Assembly (NCBI RefSeq): GCF_003992125.1
Contig: NZ_RQUY01000013.1
Coordinates: forward strand, 1-55,830
Length of the DNA stretch: 55,830 bases
DNA from: Veillonella caviae
GTDB taxonomy: Bacteria; Bacillota; Negativicutes; Veillonellales; Veillonellaceae
Direction: 5' to 3'
Shown: positions 14,983 through 22,687 of the stretch, in pieces
Layout of the letters: every line of letters starts with the position of its first letter
Position numbering within the stretch: position 1 is the first letter of the stretch
The notes under the pieces: model-generated
Databases searched by the model: none
What the model saw: only the letters and a program-made list of their open reading frames with translations
Told to the model about the DNA's origin: nothing
Program-made: the position numbers and the translations under genes

Positions 14983-16303
14983 TAATACCCATTACGGATT
15001 GTTACTGGATATGGGGCTCGGTAAGACAATATCTACACTTATTGCGATTGAACGGCTTATGTATGATTACTTTGACATAAAAAAAGTATTACTCATCGCA
15101 CCTAAGAAGGTAGCAGAATCTACATGGGCCCAAGAAACGCAAAAATGGAGCGCTACAAGACATTTAACCGTGGCTAAGGTGTTAGGTTCCGAGAAGGAAC
15201 GTATACAGGCCTTAGAGAGTGAATCTGACGTTTATGTGATAAATCGTGAAAACGTACAGTGGTTATATGACTATTATTTCGGAAAACCGAAAAAGAGGTT
15301 CCCTTTCGATATGTTGGTGATCGATGAAAGTTCTTCTTTTAAGAATCCACAGGCTAAACGATTTAAGGCTATGCGTAAAATGAGACCTCTTTTTAAACGC
15401 ATTGTTATCTTAACTGGCACACCAGCACCAAATACCTTAATGGATATTTGGGCTCAAATGTATCTCTTAGATGGAGGTGAACGTTTAGGTAGGACGCTTA
15501 CCGAGTTCCGATGCCGCTACTTTACACCGGATAAAACAAACGGTCACGTAGTATACAGCTACAGGCTATTGCCAAATGCGGATACTGCGATATTTGGTAA
15601 GATGCAAGATATCTGTATGAGCTTAAAAGCTAAAGACTATTTAAGTTTTCCTGAACGTAGCGAAAATGTAATCACGGTAGAAATGAGCCCGAAAGAATGG
15701 GAACTCTATAAACAGATGGAACGTGAGCACGTGCTTAGTTTAGTCGATGATGACGATGTGAGTGCACTTAATGCAGCAGCACTCGCCGGTAAATTGTTAC
15801 AACTGGCAAATGGATCCATCTATAACGATGATGGTGAAATCGTAGTCGTCCATAATGAGAAGATTGAACGATTGAAAGAATTGGTAGAAACGAATGAAGG
15901 AAAACCGATGTTAGTATTCTATAATTTCAAACATGACCTTCAATCTATTAAAGAAGCGTTCCCGAAAGCCGTCGAATTAAAGACCGACGATGATGTAGCT
16001 GAGTGGAACAAGGGCAAGATACAAATGTTACTTGCCCACCCCGCATCAGCAGGATACGGACTGAATCTACAGGCCGGTGGCAATATCATCGTGTGGTACG
16101 GATTGACGTGGAGTCTTGAACAATATCAGCAAGCGAATGCTAGACTGCACAGACAGGGGCAGACGGAACCGGTGATTATCCACCACCTAGTAACAAAAGG
16201 CACGATGGACGAACAAGTCATGAAAGCATTAGAACGTAAAGAAGCAGGGCAAGATGCCCTCTTAGAAGCTATTAAGTATCGTAAAGAATTGTATAAGGAG
16301 TGA
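14930..16303 (+). CDS. SNF2-like DEAD-box helicase
   Basis: A 457-residue protein. Motif I DMGLGKT (about 27-33), motif II DESSSF (about 131), motif III LTGTPAPN and motif VI ANARLHRQGQ (about 401) define an SNF2-family superfamily 2 ATPase without extra domains. It is standard in the replication module of Firmicutes phages, next to VRR-NUC. It probably remodels replication forks or recombination intermediates. The start overlaps the VRR-NUC gene in another frame. Confidence 0.9.
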   Translation: MDFHPHEYQSIAIQRIIDNTHYGLLLDMGLGKTISTLIAIERLMYDYFDIKKVLLIAPKKVAESTWAQETQKWSATRHLTVAKVLGSEKERIQALESESDVYVINRENVQWLYDYYFGKPKKRFPFDMLVIDESSSFKNPQAKRFKAMRKMRPLFKRIVILTGTPAPNTLMDIWAQMYLLDGGERLGRTLTEFRCRYFTPDKTNGHVVYSYRLLPNADTAIFGKMQDICMSLKAKDYLSFPERSENVITVEMSPKEWELYKQMEREHVLSLVDDDDVSALNAAALAGKLLQLANGSIYNDDGEIVVVHNEKIERLKELVETNEGKPMLVFYNFKHDLQSIKEAFPKAVELKTDDDVAEWNKGKIQMLLAHPASAGYGLNLQAGGNIIVWYGLTWSLEQYQQANARLHRQGQTEPVIIHHLVTKGTMDEQVMKALERKEAGQDALLEAIKYRKELYKE

Positions 16304-16307
16304 GATT

Positions 16308-16736
16308 ATGCAAAAGAAATGTCAGAGTTGTGGTAAGACGTTTACTGCTGGGCAAGGAAATTATAAATACTGTGAATCCTGTAAGGCTAAAATGACACCA
16401 CCTGCGCCTAAGCAGGGGGTATCTATTACAAAAAATGCAATAGTTGGCCAAAGTGTCGGAGTTATAGCTGATAGGGTCGAGGCGGCAATTACTTCTAAAA
16501 TGGAAACGGTTGATATGGTTAACCATCCGCCACACTATAAGCTGGCAAACGGAATGGAAAGCATTGATGTAATTCGGGCCATTCTATCTCCCGAGGAATA
16601 TAAAGGATGGTGCAAGGGTAACGCACTAAAGTATCAATTCCGTGCGGGTAAAAAAGATCCTGCTAAGGAGTCGGAAGACTATAGAAAAGCAGAATTTTTC
16701 TTGAGAGAGCTTAGTAATGGAGGCGAAGCATTCTAA
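16308..16736 (+). CDS. DUF3310 protein with N-terminal zinc ribbon
   Basis: 142 residues. The N-terminus has a two-CxxC zinc ribbon (CQSCGKTF ... YCESCKAK). The C-terminal half (VNHPPHYKLANGMESIDVI, then WCKGNALKYQFRAGKKD) is the DUF3310 (SaV-like) domain, common in phages and possibly nucleotide-related. It begins 4 bases after the helicase stop with a good AAGGAG site. Confidence 0.8.
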   Translation: MQKKCQSCGKTFTAGQGNYKYCESCKAKMTPPAPKQGVSITKNAIVGQSVGVIADRVEAAITSKMETVDMVNHPPHYKLANGMESIDVIRAILSPEEYKGWCKGNALKYQFRAGKKDPAKESEDYRKAEFFLRELSNGGEAF

Positions 16737-16787
16737 CAAATATGATAGAGAGCGATAGTTAGTGGATGAGGAATAGAGGAGTGATAT

Positions 16788-16904
16788 ATCGACCGTGCCG
16801 GATTTAAAGACCCGAGTAAAGAGGTCGAGGACTTACAGAAGGCTATACAGTATATCAAATTTGAAATCGAGTGGTTAACTAAGGAGAATACTCATGAATG
16901 TTAA
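16788..16904 (+). pseudogene. Possible small coding remnant without a standard start
   Basis: A 38-codon open frame (DRAGFKDPSKEVEDLQKAIQ...) looks like real helical protein. It begins at ATC 7 nt after GAGGAGTGAT, where an ATG would be expected; the frame is closed upstream by TGA at 16782. The leader GGAGTGATATAT-CGACC is almost the same as the one before the TTG start at 17527. Either the start codon has been lost or a non-standard start is used. Confidence 0.35.
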
Positions 16905-17155
16905 ACAATTATTCGGGTTAAAAAAAACGGTCAGTATGTATTAATATCGTATGTGAGTTTAATCGTGATACCGATAGCGCCGAAGTAGAAAGCGAAGTTG
17001 ACGGCACTAACGTATGTTTGCAAGATTGTATGTTTGCCTTAGCTAGAGGTGTAAATCAAATAGCTAATAAAATTTCAGAGCGAACTAACATGCCAGAACG
17101 CACTGTTAGGCGTATGATCATTAAATTTATAGAAGCGGAGTACGAAGATGAGTAA
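16894..17155 (+). pseudogene. Small early gene shifted out of frame at an A8 tract
   Basis: The ATG at 16894 follows AAGGAG with good spacing, but its frame stops at 16942. Removing one A from the A8 run (16920-16927) opens a single frame of about 86 residues (MNVKQLFGLKK ... ERTNMPERTVRRMI ... EYEDE) to the TAA at 17153. The downstream part alone has no good start. It is either a frameshift mutation or an RNA-polymerase-slippage site. Function unknown; the C-terminal half looks like a helix-turn-helix. Confidence 0.55.
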
Positions 17156-17261
17156 AATTGATTGGACTTGTGCCTTTGTATGGCTAGTGGGCATTCCGTT
17201 AATGGGGGCTATCTTCTATGTAGGGATATTTAAGATTTTAAAGTGGATGATAGGAGTGTAA
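17148..17261 (+). CDS. Small single-TM protein
   Basis: 37 residues (MSKIDWTCAFVWLVGIPLMG...), one membrane segment at about 8-28 and a short basic tail. It overlaps the end of the preceding frame (ATGAGTAA) and lies 4 bases before the next gene, so it is probably translationally coupled. No family recognised. Confidence 0.5.
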   Translation: MSKIDWTCAFVWLVGIPLMGAIFYVGIFKILKWMIGV

Positions 17262-17265
17262 ACAG

Positions 17266-17490
17266 ATGAAACTAAATAATGATTTAAAAAGCTATATTGC
17301 AGATGTATGTGGATATATCGATTCTTTATTTTCAATACTATTAATAGTTTATTTAATAAAAGCTGCATTTTATGGATTTACAGATAATGATTGGATAGCA
17401 TTATGGGTAGTAATAGTAGGAGTAGTATTTTGGCCTACTAAAAAATATGTTGAAAAATGGTTAGATGTAGAGAGGGATATATTTGATTAG
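17266..17490 (+). CDS. Small two-TM protein
   Basis: 74 residues with two membrane segments (about 20-35 and 43-57) and charged ends. The Shine-Dalgarno is GATAGGAGTG. A+T-rich codon use differs from the genes upstream. Unknown function. Confidence 0.55.
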   Translation: MKLNNDLKSYIADVCGYIDSLFSILLIVYLIKAAFYGFTDNDWIALWVVIVGVVFWPTKKYVEKWLDVERDIFD

Positions 17491-17526
17491 CGGGGGAAAT
17501 TCGCGGAAATAAAAAGGAGTGATATA

Positions 17527-17943
17527 TTGACCGCAAAAGAGTATTTATATAAAGTCTTAGATGCAAATTTGGAGCTCAAAAGTAAAGAAGACGAACTAGA
17601 AACTTATCGACAGAATTGTTACTCTATTTCGGCTATTGATTATAGTAAAGATAGAGTGACTGGTGGTGCGTCAACGGATACATCTGATAAAATCGCTAAG
17701 CTTTTACAGTTAATTCAAGACGTTGACCAGCAATGGGCGGAACTTATTCAATTACGAGCTGAGGCCAATCGGTTGATTAACAATGTAGCGGAATCCAATT
17801 TGCGAGTGCTACTTATCCAACGGTATGTATTGGGGAAACCTTGGCAAGAGGTTGGTGAGTTTATGAATGTATCTGAAATTCATGCACGAGGTTACTTAAA
17901 TGGATTGGCAATTCAGCAATTTGGAAAAGTTAATACAGATTAA
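17527..17943 (+). CDS. DUF1492/ArpU-like late transcription regulator
   Basis: A 138-residue protein starting at TTG after AAAGGAGTGATATA. The N-terminus is a coiled coil. The C-terminal part (LRVLLIQRYVLGKPWQEVGEFMNVSEIHARGYLNGL) resembles sigma region 4-like HTH domains of DUF1492/ArpU/RinA-type phage regulators. Such proteins sit at the end of the early operon and activate late (packaging and structural) transcription; the position here fits that. Confidence 0.75.
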   Translation: MTAKEYLYKVLDANLELKSKEDELETYRQNCYSISAIDYSKDRVTGGASTDTSDKIAKLLQLIQDVDQQWAELIQLRAEANRLINNVAESNLRVLLIQRYVLGKPWQEVGEFMNVSEIHARGYLNGLAIQQFGKVNTD

Positions 17944-18030
17944 TACATGAGGTTTATGATATAGTGTACGTGTAGAAACTACGCAATAGTTCCTATTAAC
18001 CTCTTAAAGCATAAAATACTAATCGCAGAA

Positions 18031-18057
18031 AAGGCACTCGCTTTGAGTGTCTTTTTT
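18031..18057 (+). terminator. Terminator of the early operon
   Basis: GGCACTC / GAGTGTC stem with a GCTTT-type loop, followed by T6. It closes the early operon and insulates the following cassette. Confidence 0.8.
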
Positions 18058-18080
18058 GCTGTTGAAAATTTATAAATATA

Positions 18081-18109
18081 TTGTTGTTCTAATTAGAAAG
18101 GCGTATAAT
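18081..18109 (+). promoter_or_regulatory. Promoter of the Panacea cassette
   Basis: TTGTTG (18081-18086) and a perfect TATAAT (18104-18109) are spaced by 17 bp, about 60 bases before the ATG. Confidence 0.6.
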
Positions 18110-18170
18110 AAAAAGACAAAATATATTTATTTAAAATCTGAGACACTAGAATTGGGTGGTGAGCGTAACT

Positions 18171-18614
18171 ATGGAAGCACTAAAGGTTGCAAAATACATT
18201 ATTACAGAGTCAATGAGGATGGATAAACCTGTTAGTAATCTTAAGTTACAAAAACTTTTGTATTTCGTTCAAGGAGTAACTTTAATAATGACAGGGAAAC
18301 CAGCATTTGATGATTCCTTGGAAGCATGGAAATATGGACCTGTAGTTCCTAGTGTATATTATAATTTTTCTTCTTATGGTTCAGATCCAATTTTAATGGA
18401 GTACATGTCTGATGTGGATTTAGATTCAATTCGAGATCACATAGACTATGTTATTGATACATTTAAAGATACGTCAGCAATATCTTTAGTTAATGAAACC
18501 CATAGGAAAGGTTCACCATGGTATTATGCGTACAATCAAGGAGATGGATTTATTAGTAATGATAAAATAAAAGATTATTTCAGTACTGAATATTTGCGGA
18601 GGGATGATGCATAA
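18171..18614 (+). CDS. Panacea-domain (DUF4065/SocA-like) protein, candidate antitoxin
   Basis: 147 residues from ATG 18171, 7 nt after GGTGAG; an in-frame GTG at 18156 overlaps the ribosome site. The Panacea signature is clear: VAKYIITESM, VSNLKLQKLLYFVQGVTLIM (about 23-42), EAWKYGPVVPSVYYNFSSYG, and WYYAYNQGDGFISNDKIKDY near the end. Panacea domains are known as hyper-promiscuous antitoxins that pair with unrelated toxins. It overlaps the next gene by 8-11 bases, forming a bicistron with its own promoter and terminator. Neutralising the downstream membrane protein is the leading hypothesis. Confidence 0.8.
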   Translation: MEALKVAKYIITESMRMDKPVSNLKLQKLLYFVQGVTLIMTGKPAFDDSLEAWKYGPVVPSVYYNFSSYGSDPILMEYMSDVDLDSIRDHIDYVIDTFKDTSAISLVNETHRKGSPWYYAYNQGDGFISNDKIKDYFSTEYLRRDDA

Positions 18615-19569
18615 CTATAGTAACCTTGATTTTTCTAAGATTCCCGAAGGTAATGAGCAAAGTTATGGTGAAAATAACAAAGAAATAGTTAAATTTATTG
18701 AACGATTAATGATTCCTACTGATGAATTTAAAAATAAGTTGGAAGAATGTCTTAGGGAGGTGGCTGATTCTTATCAGAATAATGACCGTCACTCTTATGC
18801 AAATATCTTCAATGCCATTATCCGACTTGCAGTTGAGGATAATTCGATTATTACAAAAGATGGCAGTAAATTATCTAATTTAATTGTTAATTTAGACACA
18901 TTACATGATTATTTTCATGAACGTATTAAATGTGATAGCCAAGATGATAATAATATTAACTTTCTTAAGTCATTTAAAAAACAGTTTTTTAAACTTGAAG
19001 ACCATATTCGTTTGGAATATGCACGAATTGCATTTTGGGCTCAATATCAAGAAAACGTAAAAACTCAATATAATATGCTTGAAACCAAAATAAGTAAATC
19101 TAATAATGATGCCGATAAAATAAACGTGTCACTTCAAGCGGCTAAGACGGAGATTGATTCTTTACGAGGAGGGCAAATAGCAGTTCTTGGTATTTTTATG
19201 ACGATTCTTCTTACTGTTGTAGCGCAGGTTAATTATAGTGGACATTTAATTGCTATAGCTAAAGAGATAGAGGTAGGAAAAGTTTTATTATTACTATCAT
19301 TGTTATTTATTTCTGTAGTTAATACGATAGCTTTTTTACTTTACATTGTTAGTAGATTAATTCATAAAAATATTTTAATGTCATGTGATGAAAATGAAAG
19401 CTGTTCTTCCTGTAAAAAATGTAATTTTATATCAAAATTACAAAAGAGAATGCCATATGTTTTTTGGACTAATGTACTAGCGTTTATTTCTGTATTTTTA
19501 ATATGGTTAATATTTTATGCTGAATTAAATAGTTTTATTGCTAGCTTTAGCGTAAAGCACTCACAATAG
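18607..19569 (+). CDS. Coiled-coil, three-TM protein paired with the Panacea gene
   Basis: About 320 residues. The start is one of two adjacent ATGs (18604 or 18607); the second is better spaced from GCGGAGGG. Layout: a polar helical N-terminus, a coiled-coil stretch (about 150-188), a membrane segment (192-209), a second (227-249), a loop with four cysteines (C-x5-C-x2-C-x2-C, about 261-273) that could bind metal, a third membrane segment (287-306) and a short tail. The family is not recognised. Genetic coupling to a Panacea antitoxin suggests a membrane-acting toxin or abortive-infection effector. Low G+C and an A+T-rich codon bias mark it as cargo. Confidence 0.7.
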   Translation: MHNYSNLDFSKIPEGNEQSYGENNKEIVKFIERLMIPTDEFKNKLEECLREVADSYQNNDRHSYANIFNAIIRLAVEDNSIITKDGSKLSNLIVNLDTLHDYFHERIKCDSQDDNNINFLKSFKKQFFKLEDHIRLEYARIAFWAQYQENVKTQYNMLETKISKSNNDADKINVSLQAAKTEIDSLRGGQIAVLGIFMTILLTVVAQVNYSGHLIAIAKEIEVGKVLLLLSLLFISVVNTIAFLLYIVSRLIHKNILMSCDENESCSSCKKCNFISKLQKRMPYVFWTNVLAFISVFLIWLIFYAELNSFIASFSVKHSQ

Positions 19570-19581
19570 TGGGTGCTTTTT
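19554..19581 (+). terminator. Terminator of the Panacea cassette
   Basis: AAAGCACTCAC / GTGGGTGCTTT with an AATA loop and T5. It overlaps the stop codon of the membrane protein gene and closes the cassette. Confidence 0.85.
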
Positions 19582-19677
19582 CTATGCATATAAACTTGAT
19601 AGAGTGGTTAAAAATTTAATATAAGGCGTAGTCATAACGGCTGCGTCTTTTTTGTTACCCGAAAAGAGGTGGTGTGA

Positions 19678-19869
19678 TTGACAGATGTATATTGTGAAAA
19701 ACGGATTTGTTTGAATAACGTCCGAGGATGGTGTAAGGCTAAAGGCATTCATATCAATGGCATGTGTCGGTCGTATGCACCTGCTGATACGTTAATTAAA
19801 ACTAAGACCGCTAGAGTTGAAAAGCGGCGTGGTAAGTATCGTAGCCATGATACTAAGGTTTATAGATAG
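19678..19869 (+). CDS. Small Cys-rich phage protein before the terminase genes
   Basis: 63 residues from a TTG after AAAAGAGGTGG. Four cysteines (C-x4-C in CEKRICL, C19, C29) and a very basic C-terminus (KRRGKYRSHD) suggest a small metal-binding, nucleic-acid-binding protein. Small proteins of this kind commonly precede terminase in Firmicutes phages. Confidence 0.55.
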   Translation: MTDVYCEKRICLNNVRGWCKAKGIHINGMCRSYAPADTLIKTKTARVEKRRGKYRSHDTKVYR

Positions 19870-19914
19870 CGGACTGTGGATAACTTTTTCCATGGGTCCT
19901 TCTGCTGTGTATAA

Positions 19915-19940
19915 ATCCAGTGCGGTCGCCGAGACCCCAA
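19915..19940. other. Candidate packaging (cos-like) site
   Basis: Just upstream of the terminase genes, a G+C-rich dyad GGTC-GCCGA-GACC (19924-19936) is set in A+T-rich DNA. GpA-type terminases usually cut at a cos site in this position. This is suggestive only. Confidence 0.3.
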
Positions 19941-20002
19941 AAATTGCCTAGATTTAAAATTTTTATTGCGCTTGTTAGTTTTTGAAAGGAGGTCTATTTT
20001 CG

Positions 20003-20536
20003 GTGAAAATTTCGAAAGATTTAAAACTGCTTACGACGACGCAGACGGAAATGGGCCGAGTCCTTGGAATTACTCAACAGCGGGTAAGTCAACTTGTAAA
20101 GGACGATGTTGTAAAAATGTCTCCTACAGGGGCAGTTTTAGTCATCGAATCTTTAAAAAATTTCTACAAATACCAAACAGGTAATTCTTCTGATGCGGAT
20201 GCAGGAAACGGGACAATCGATTTAAAGGCAGAACAGGCGCGGCATGAGCGTGCAAAACGGGAAATTGCTGAGCTAAAACTAGCTAAGATGGAAGGTGATG
20301 TGTACGACGCAAAAGTAGTTGAGATGGTTATGGTAGAAATGTTGTCTAATTTACGGACACAACTTTTAGGAATACCATCGAAGATGGGACCATTGCTAGA
20401 AGGTAAGACTAAAGAAGAGATTTATTCCGATTTAACGGAAGAAATCGAATCAAAACTCATGGAACTTAGCGAATATACTCCAGAATTATTCATGGATAAC
20501 GAATGGGAAGGTGATGCGGATGAAGTCAGCAAGTAA
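20003..20536 (+). CDS. Terminase small subunit (Nu1-like)
   Basis: 177 residues from GTG 20003, 9 nt after AAAGGAGGT; a start at 19982 would precede the ribosome site. The N-terminal winged helix (TQTEMGRVLGITQQRVSQLV) binds DNA. A central coiled coil (EQARHERAKREIAELKLAKM, about 72-91) mediates assembly, and a helical C-terminus would contact the large subunit. This is the Nu1-type order. It overlaps the large subunit gene by 17 bases. Confidence 0.8.
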   Translation: MKISKDLKLLTTTQTEMGRVLGITQQRVSQLVKDDVVKMSPTGAVLVIESLKNFYKYQTGNSSDADAGNGTIDLKAEQARHERAKREIAELKLAKMEGDVYDAKVVEMVMVEMLSNLRTQLLGIPSKMGPLLEGKTKEEIYSDLTEEIESKLMELSEYTPELFMDNEWEGDADEVSK

Positions 20537-22436
20537 ATTGTGGCACATTATCACGCAAACAGGACTTAAGCCCACTCCTAAAACTAGTGTTAGCGAATGG
20601 GCCGATGAGTACCGCATGCTATCAAAGGGTATATCTGCAGAACCAGGGCGGTGGAAAACGAGCCGTGCACCATACCAAAAAGAGATGATGGATGCGTTCA
20701 CACAACAGGGTATCCATAAAGTCGTCGTTAAGTCGGCCAGTCAGATAGGGAAAAGTGACATAATGAATAATGTCATTGGGCGGTATGCGCACCTTGATCC
20801 ATCGACTATTATGATGATTCAGCCAACAGTTGACCTTGCTCAAGACTATTCAAAGTCCCGTATATCGCCAATGATTACTGATACACCTGTGCTTGGCAAG
20901 ATATTTAACGCGAATAGCAAGGATACAAGCACTGCTAAAAAGAGAGATGGTAGCAATACGATTCTTTCCAAGTTATTTCCTGGTGGACGACTGATTATGA
21001 CGGGGGCCAATAGCCCAGCAGGATTGGCTTCTCGTCCTATTCGTGTTTTATTGGCGGACGAAGTTGACCGATTCCCAGATAGTGCAGGAACGGAAGGCGA
21101 TCCAGTAGACTTGGCGGCTAAGCGAATGACTACATTTTGGAATAATGTTATGGGTTTATTTAGTACCCCAACTAATGAGGGATCTAGTCGGATTGATGTT
21201 GAGTATATCGCGGGGACACAGGAGGAATGGCAACATGCTTGTCCTAATTGTGACGAGTATCATTTGCTAAGGCATATTGATATGATTTGCGATTACACGG
21301 AACATAAGGATGCAAAAGGCCGTAAGGTTGTAGTTGTGAATGATGTGAAGTGGCGTTGTCCTGACTGCGGTATGGAATTTTCGGAAATCGAGATGCGCCG
21401 TAGTCATCAAAAATACATATCGAAAAACCCAGCTGCGTTACAAAATGGTACACGCAGTTTTTTTGTTAATGGGTTTACGTCGCCATGGTTAAAGTGGGAG
21501 ACGATCATGAGGGAGTGGCTAGAAGCTAAAGGCGACCCTGCCCGTGAAAAAGTAGTCATGAATACACGGTTTGGTGAAAGTTATGCACAAACTGGTGCAT
21601 TTGAGGACTATCAACAATTTCTTAAGCGAAGAGAGGCCTATGGGGCTGAACTTCCTGATGGTGTTTTACTCCTAACGGCTGCCGTCGATACGCAAGATAA
21701 CCGGTTAGAGTATGAGATTACCGGATGGGGACAAGGCGAAGAGAGTTGGGGGATTCGTAAAGGTGTAATTCTAGGTAAGCCTGATAATCAAGCAACTTGG
21801 GATGAGTTAGACAGTATTCTTGATAGGACTTATCGGTTCTCGAACGGGATTGGGCTGAATATCGTGCGGACTTTCATTGACTCCGGTGGGCATTACACAA
21901 GTAATGTGTATGAATATTGCACAAAGAATTTCCGCAAGCAACGATTTGCTATTAAAGGCTACTCCGGTACACCAGGCATTCCACTTAATTACAAAATAGG
22001 TAAGGCATCGGGAGCCAATATTCCACTTGTCATGCTTGGGGTTGATGATGGTAAGCAACAAGTAATGAATCGTCTAGCAATTGAGAAAATCGGGGCGAAA
22101 TACTTCCATTATCCTCTCGATGAGGGTGAAACGGTACTCTCTAACCGCGGATATGATGAAATATATTTCAAAGGTATTATTTCGGAGCACAAAAAGCGGG
22201 TTAAAAAGAACGGAATTATCCGTGAAATTTGGGAACCAACGGCGGGGGTTCGTAATGAACCGCTTGATTTACGAGTCTATAACTTAGCCTGTGTGAAGTC
22301 GATTAATCCTAATTGGGATCAATTGGAAGACGTCGTACGCAATGGTGGCACTAAAGCGGTCGAGATACGACCTAAAAAAGTAACTAAACATAAGAAATCA
22401 ACTCGCAGGGCATCTAGTTCTGCGAGTATTTATTAG
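20520..22436 (+). CDS. Terminase large subunit (GpA family)
   Basis: 638 residues from ATG 20520 behind AAGGTGATG. A GpA-type ATPase: SASQIGKSD (about 72) is the Walker A-like loop and VLLADEVDRF the Walker B region. The nuclease half includes LTAAVDTQDNRLEYEITGWG and FIDSGGHYT, with acidic metal ligands. Two CxxC pairs (CPNCDEY, CPDCGM) form the zinc finger of the family. It translocates DNA into the prohead and cuts concatemers, usually at cos. Confidence 0.93.
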   Translation: MKSASKLWHIITQTGLKPTPKTSVSEWADEYRMLSKGISAEPGRWKTSRAPYQKEMMDAFTQQGIHKVVVKSASQIGKSDIMNNVIGRYAHLDPSTIMMIQPTVDLAQDYSKSRISPMITDTPVLGKIFNANSKDTSTAKKRDGSNTILSKLFPGGRLIMTGANSPAGLASRPIRVLLADEVDRFPDSAGTEGDPVDLAAKRMTTFWNNVMGLFSTPTNEGSSRIDVEYIAGTQEEWQHACPNCDEYHLLRHIDMICDYTEHKDAKGRKVVVVNDVKWRCPDCGMEFSEIEMRRSHQKYISKNPAALQNGTRSFFVNGFTSPWLKWETIMREWLEAKGDPAREKVVMNTRFGESYAQTGAFEDYQQFLKRREAYGAELPDGVLLLTAAVDTQDNRLEYEITGWGQGEESWGIRKGVILGKPDNQATWDELDSILDRTYRFSNGIGLNIVRTFIDSGGHYTSNVYEYCTKNFRKQRFAIKGYSGTPGIPLNYKIGKASGANIPLVMLGVDDGKQQVMNRLAIEKIGAKYFHYPLDEGETVLSNRGYDEIYFKGIISEHKKRVKKNGIIREIWEPTAGVRNEPLDLRVYNLACVKSINPNWDQLEDVVRNGGTKAVEIRPKKVTKHKKSTRRASSSASIY

Positions 22437-22444
22437 GAGGATGT

Positions 22445-22681
22445 ATGACGACAACAAGAATGTTGCTAAAGAATAGGCGATTAAAGCTATATGTTGCCGC
22501 AGAAGAAGCTATCCTATCCGGTCAAAGTTATACAATCGGGAATCGTACACTCACGAGGGCTAACCTAGCAGAGGTAACGGATATGATTGAAAAGCTATTA
22601 GCTGATGGGGCAACACTTGACGAGTATGATACCGGTACTAAAGGCAATCATAGGTCAAAGCGGGTAGTATTTAGGGACTAG
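22445..22681 (+). CDS. gpW-like head-tail joining protein
   Basis: 78 residues. Helical start, then QSYTIGNRTLTRANLAEVTD, the typical gpW strand-turn-helix motif, and a basic C-terminus. In lambda gpW sits between TerL and portal, exactly as here, and completes the packaged head. Confidence 0.8.
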   Translation: MTTTRMLLKNRRLKLYVAAEEAILSGQSYTIGNRTLTRANLAEVTDMIEKLLADGATLDEYDTGTKGNHRSKRVVFRD

Positions 22682-22687
22682 GAGGAT

